Part shown: piece by piece, positions 61,607 through 64,000 of the stretch
Numbering within the stretch: position 1 is the stretch's first letter
Layout of the letters: every line of letters begins with the position of its first letter
Source of the DNA: Calliopsis andreniformis
Lineage: Eukaryota; Arthropoda; Insecta; Hymenoptera; Andrenidae
Assembly (NCBI RefSeq): GCF_051401765.1
Contig: NC_135069.1
Span: 11,138,501 to 11,202,500, forward strand
Reading direction: 5' to 3'
Length of the DNA stretch: 64,000 nucleotides
Position numbers and translations under genes: made by a program
Notes under the pieces: model-generated
Seen by the model: only the letters and a program-made list of their open reading frames with translations
What the model was told of the DNA's origin: nothing
The model's database searches: none

Positions 61607-64000
61607 TACATCCACTACGTAAAATGATCCTTTAGGAAACATTACCAAATTCGATTGCATTCGCGATATCTACAAATCCATCTTGTCGTCCACAAAAAAG
61701 AGGGTAAAAGAAAGAAAAGGGAAGAAAAGGAAGTGAATACTCAGAGGATCCACATACAAATGAATAGTAAAAGACAACGAGCAGAAGGTACCTGTCCACG
61801 TTGGAGGATCTTGATTCCTACAGAATCTTAACGCAAAGCTTAACTATCTTACACGACACGTCGATGACGTACGGCATCGTGGCTATTCATTACCAGGGGG
61901 ACGATAAATTCACCCTTGCCAGGGTTGACCGGGTGAACCTGAAGAGCAGCATGTCGTATTCTCGATTCCGCCGAGTGGTGGGTCTCTCGGCTAATAAAGA
62001 AGGCAAAGAGAGAGGGAGATGGGTGCAGAGAGGGGATCAAGCGGGATATTGGCAACATTAAGTATAAATGCAACCTACCGAGATTTATGTCTACCGAGGA
62101 GAAGAGAGAGTGCCGGCGAGAAGAAGAAGACTATGAGAAGGAGCAGAAAGAGGATGGTCGTGGTGAGCAGAAGGGATGAGGTCGCCGCGAGGCGTAGCAA
62201 GGACCACACGGAGAGCCGGCCTGGCTCATGGCTCGTGGGGGGCCCTTCCTTCTACTTTCCTCCGGCTCTCTTACCGGGACTTTACTCTCTCTTACCCCTT
62301 TTCTTGCTTAGTTACGCCTGTTGGTGATACCGATATTGAAGAGTCTGCTGAAATCTTGGAGAAATGTTTGGGTACTTGCATCTGTAACTTCTTTCACTCA
62401 CCCCTTGCCATTCATTTCCATTGCTCGACCTTATTCGCTGGTTGTTGTCATCGAGCTATGGACCTGGGTTACAAAATAAAGATGAAATAAAATCAGTGTC
62501 AGCAGTTCACAGTATACTACCTTCATAGCTACACATTTAAGTATATAGATATTGTAATTATGTGATTAGACAAAAAGTGGCATTTTTTGTGGTTGGATTA
62601 GCTCTTTCTTCTGAAGTTGTAGAAACGGGATCCAGGAGAATTAACTAATATACTCTGTGTATAATTTTAATGTAAATAGATTAATTAGATGTTGCTTTGG
62701 GTAAGCGGAAATTATACTTCTCAAACGCCAATCTTCCTAGCGTAATACAAAGGATACGCTGTTTCCTAGGAAAAATGTTGCGGTAACACTTAGAGTAACG
62801 GAAGAGAATTACCCACTTGGTTGCGACAGTCATAAAGGATGCCTCAAAATTTTTCGATAAGATATTGTGGTTTTCTCTCAAGGTTTCTTTTATTAATGAA
62901 ATCGTTTATGATATTTGGTTAATTTATTCCTTAATGTACTAATAAAAATTTATATTTTGCTTCTACTTGGCGCCAGACGACTTTCAATAAAATTGCAAGG
63001 AACATTGACATAAATTTTTACTACATCCTACTTTTAACAGCGCTTAGGAGGTGCCTATCCGCTTATTTAAATCGTTACTATCCGTTAAAACCTTCTTTGA
63101 GAGCAGTGACCACCCAATAGTTATCGGGTGGCTATTGAATGACTGTTAGATGATCATCAAAAGAAACGATAACTACCAGTATAAATTTGACCATATAAAC
63201 CTATTAAAAACTATTTTGTTAAATGATTAAGAAATTGGCAAACTATTGCTAATTAAATAGATAAAAAAAAGACATACATAACACAGTTGCGATTGTCTTT
63301 GACGTCTACGATCAAGTGAACTATGAAGTCTGCCATACAACAAATTCATCAAAATAGATATTGTTATTGGACTTGGGGACCACAAAAATCTAGAGATGAT
63401 TTGGAAATCAGGACAATTGGTAATGCATGTTTACCTGTTTGGTATCAAATTGACTTCATCTACTTATTGTTACTGATGGTAGAGTATATATCATTAAGAA
63501 AAAATAATCGCTTAATGTGAAGTTTAAGCACCAATTTCTAGTTTCTTCCTTTGTATATATTAATAGGTAGCGTTCAAAAGTGATGAGGGATTAATTTCTT
63601 TGTATTTGAATATAGACATGAATTCCTGTCAATCACCGAAAATTCGTACGATTTTAATATATCTGATGACTTTCTAGGACTTGAATTACCTAATCAAATT
63701 TCGATAATCTACAGTCTCTATGCATTTAGATAAAATGCATTTTCTGTTAAGTAAAAACTTAATAGAATCTTAAAATACGAAAAAGAAAAAATTAATCATG
63801 AAGTGAGTATGTATTTAAATTTTTTGTGTTTTATTAGGCCAGTTAACCAAGATTCCACTCTATAGGAAAAATATTATATAGACATACCTAATTATACAAA
63901 ATTATGAGATATGTGTAATTGATACAGAATTAGGATGAGAACTACCCCCAGCCAATTCCCTGTACCTCTAACCACAAAGGTGAACCGCCACTTATAACTG
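61607..64000. other. CpG/purine-rich block then AT-rich DNA to window end
   Basis: 61680-61735 is purine-rich. 61740-62470 is CpG-rich with a second purine-rich run at 62098-62170 (GAAGAAGAAGA type). Frames of 86-104 codons on both strands (61801-62061, 62019-62327, 62176-62490) have no domain and appear compositional. From 62470 to the end the DNA is AT-rich. A short hairpin CCACCC/GGGTGG lies at about 63108-63129. No gene called. Confidence 0.4.

Overview
This window looks like nuclear DNA from an insect. A hymenopteran (bee, ant or wasp) is the best guess. The sequence is AT-rich overall, with CpG-rich pockets and many short dispersed DNA-transposon derivatives of kinds common in insects, plus one insect-type non-LTR retrotransposon tail. 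There is no bacterial-style gene organisation. The assignment to Hymenoptera is inference from base composition and repeat style, not from a recognised gene.

I find no intact host gene that I can name. The open frames are short (about 60-136 codons), overlap on both strands, lack recognisable domains, and often lie inside repeats. The only coding sequence I recognise is the C-terminal 122 codons of a 5'-truncated non-LTR retrotransposon (19111-19476), with poly(A) and a 12-bp target-site duplication. Two weak host-coding candidates are a possible short first exon at 48341-48375 followed by a good splice donor, and a 92-codon minus-strand frame at 51582-51860. The window is best read as a large intron or intergenic region.

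Layout. 1-13 kb: AT-rich DNA with CpG-rich pockets (about 3.6-4.9, 5.5-5.9, 7.2-7.8, 9.4-9.7 and 10.7-11.7 kb) and a degenerate foldback repeat at 2.8-3.1 kb. 13.2-14.7 kb: three different short TIR elements in a row, namely a piggyBac-like TTAA element, a 196-bp TAGAC element and a 0.68-kb long-TIR element. 17.9-19.8 kb: a CpG-rich block, a 684-bp TIR element, the retrotransposon tail and a long hairpin. 21.7-25.7 kb: two more foldback copies, a 163-bp tandem duplication and a second TTAA-flanked candidate. 26.4-27.0 kb: CpG-rich block. 31.6-33.3 kb: two related TIR elements, one carrying a roughly 229-bp tandem array and the other a 30-bp minisatellite. 36.5-37.2 kb: second long-TIR element. 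38.8-39.7 kb: three tandem copies of a roughly 300-bp unit. 41.0-41.9 kb: the 684-bp element again, inverted, inserted inside an older short TIR element. 48-64 kb: AT-rich DNA with CpG-rich blocks, a 45-bp minisatellite (54.9-55.1 kb) and another TAGAC element (56.9-57.1 kb).

The most notable structures are the near-identical inverted 684-bp pair 22 kb apart, whose termini are themselves hairpins, and the TIR family that has grown internal satellite arrays whose repeat unit contains a terminal-like sequence.
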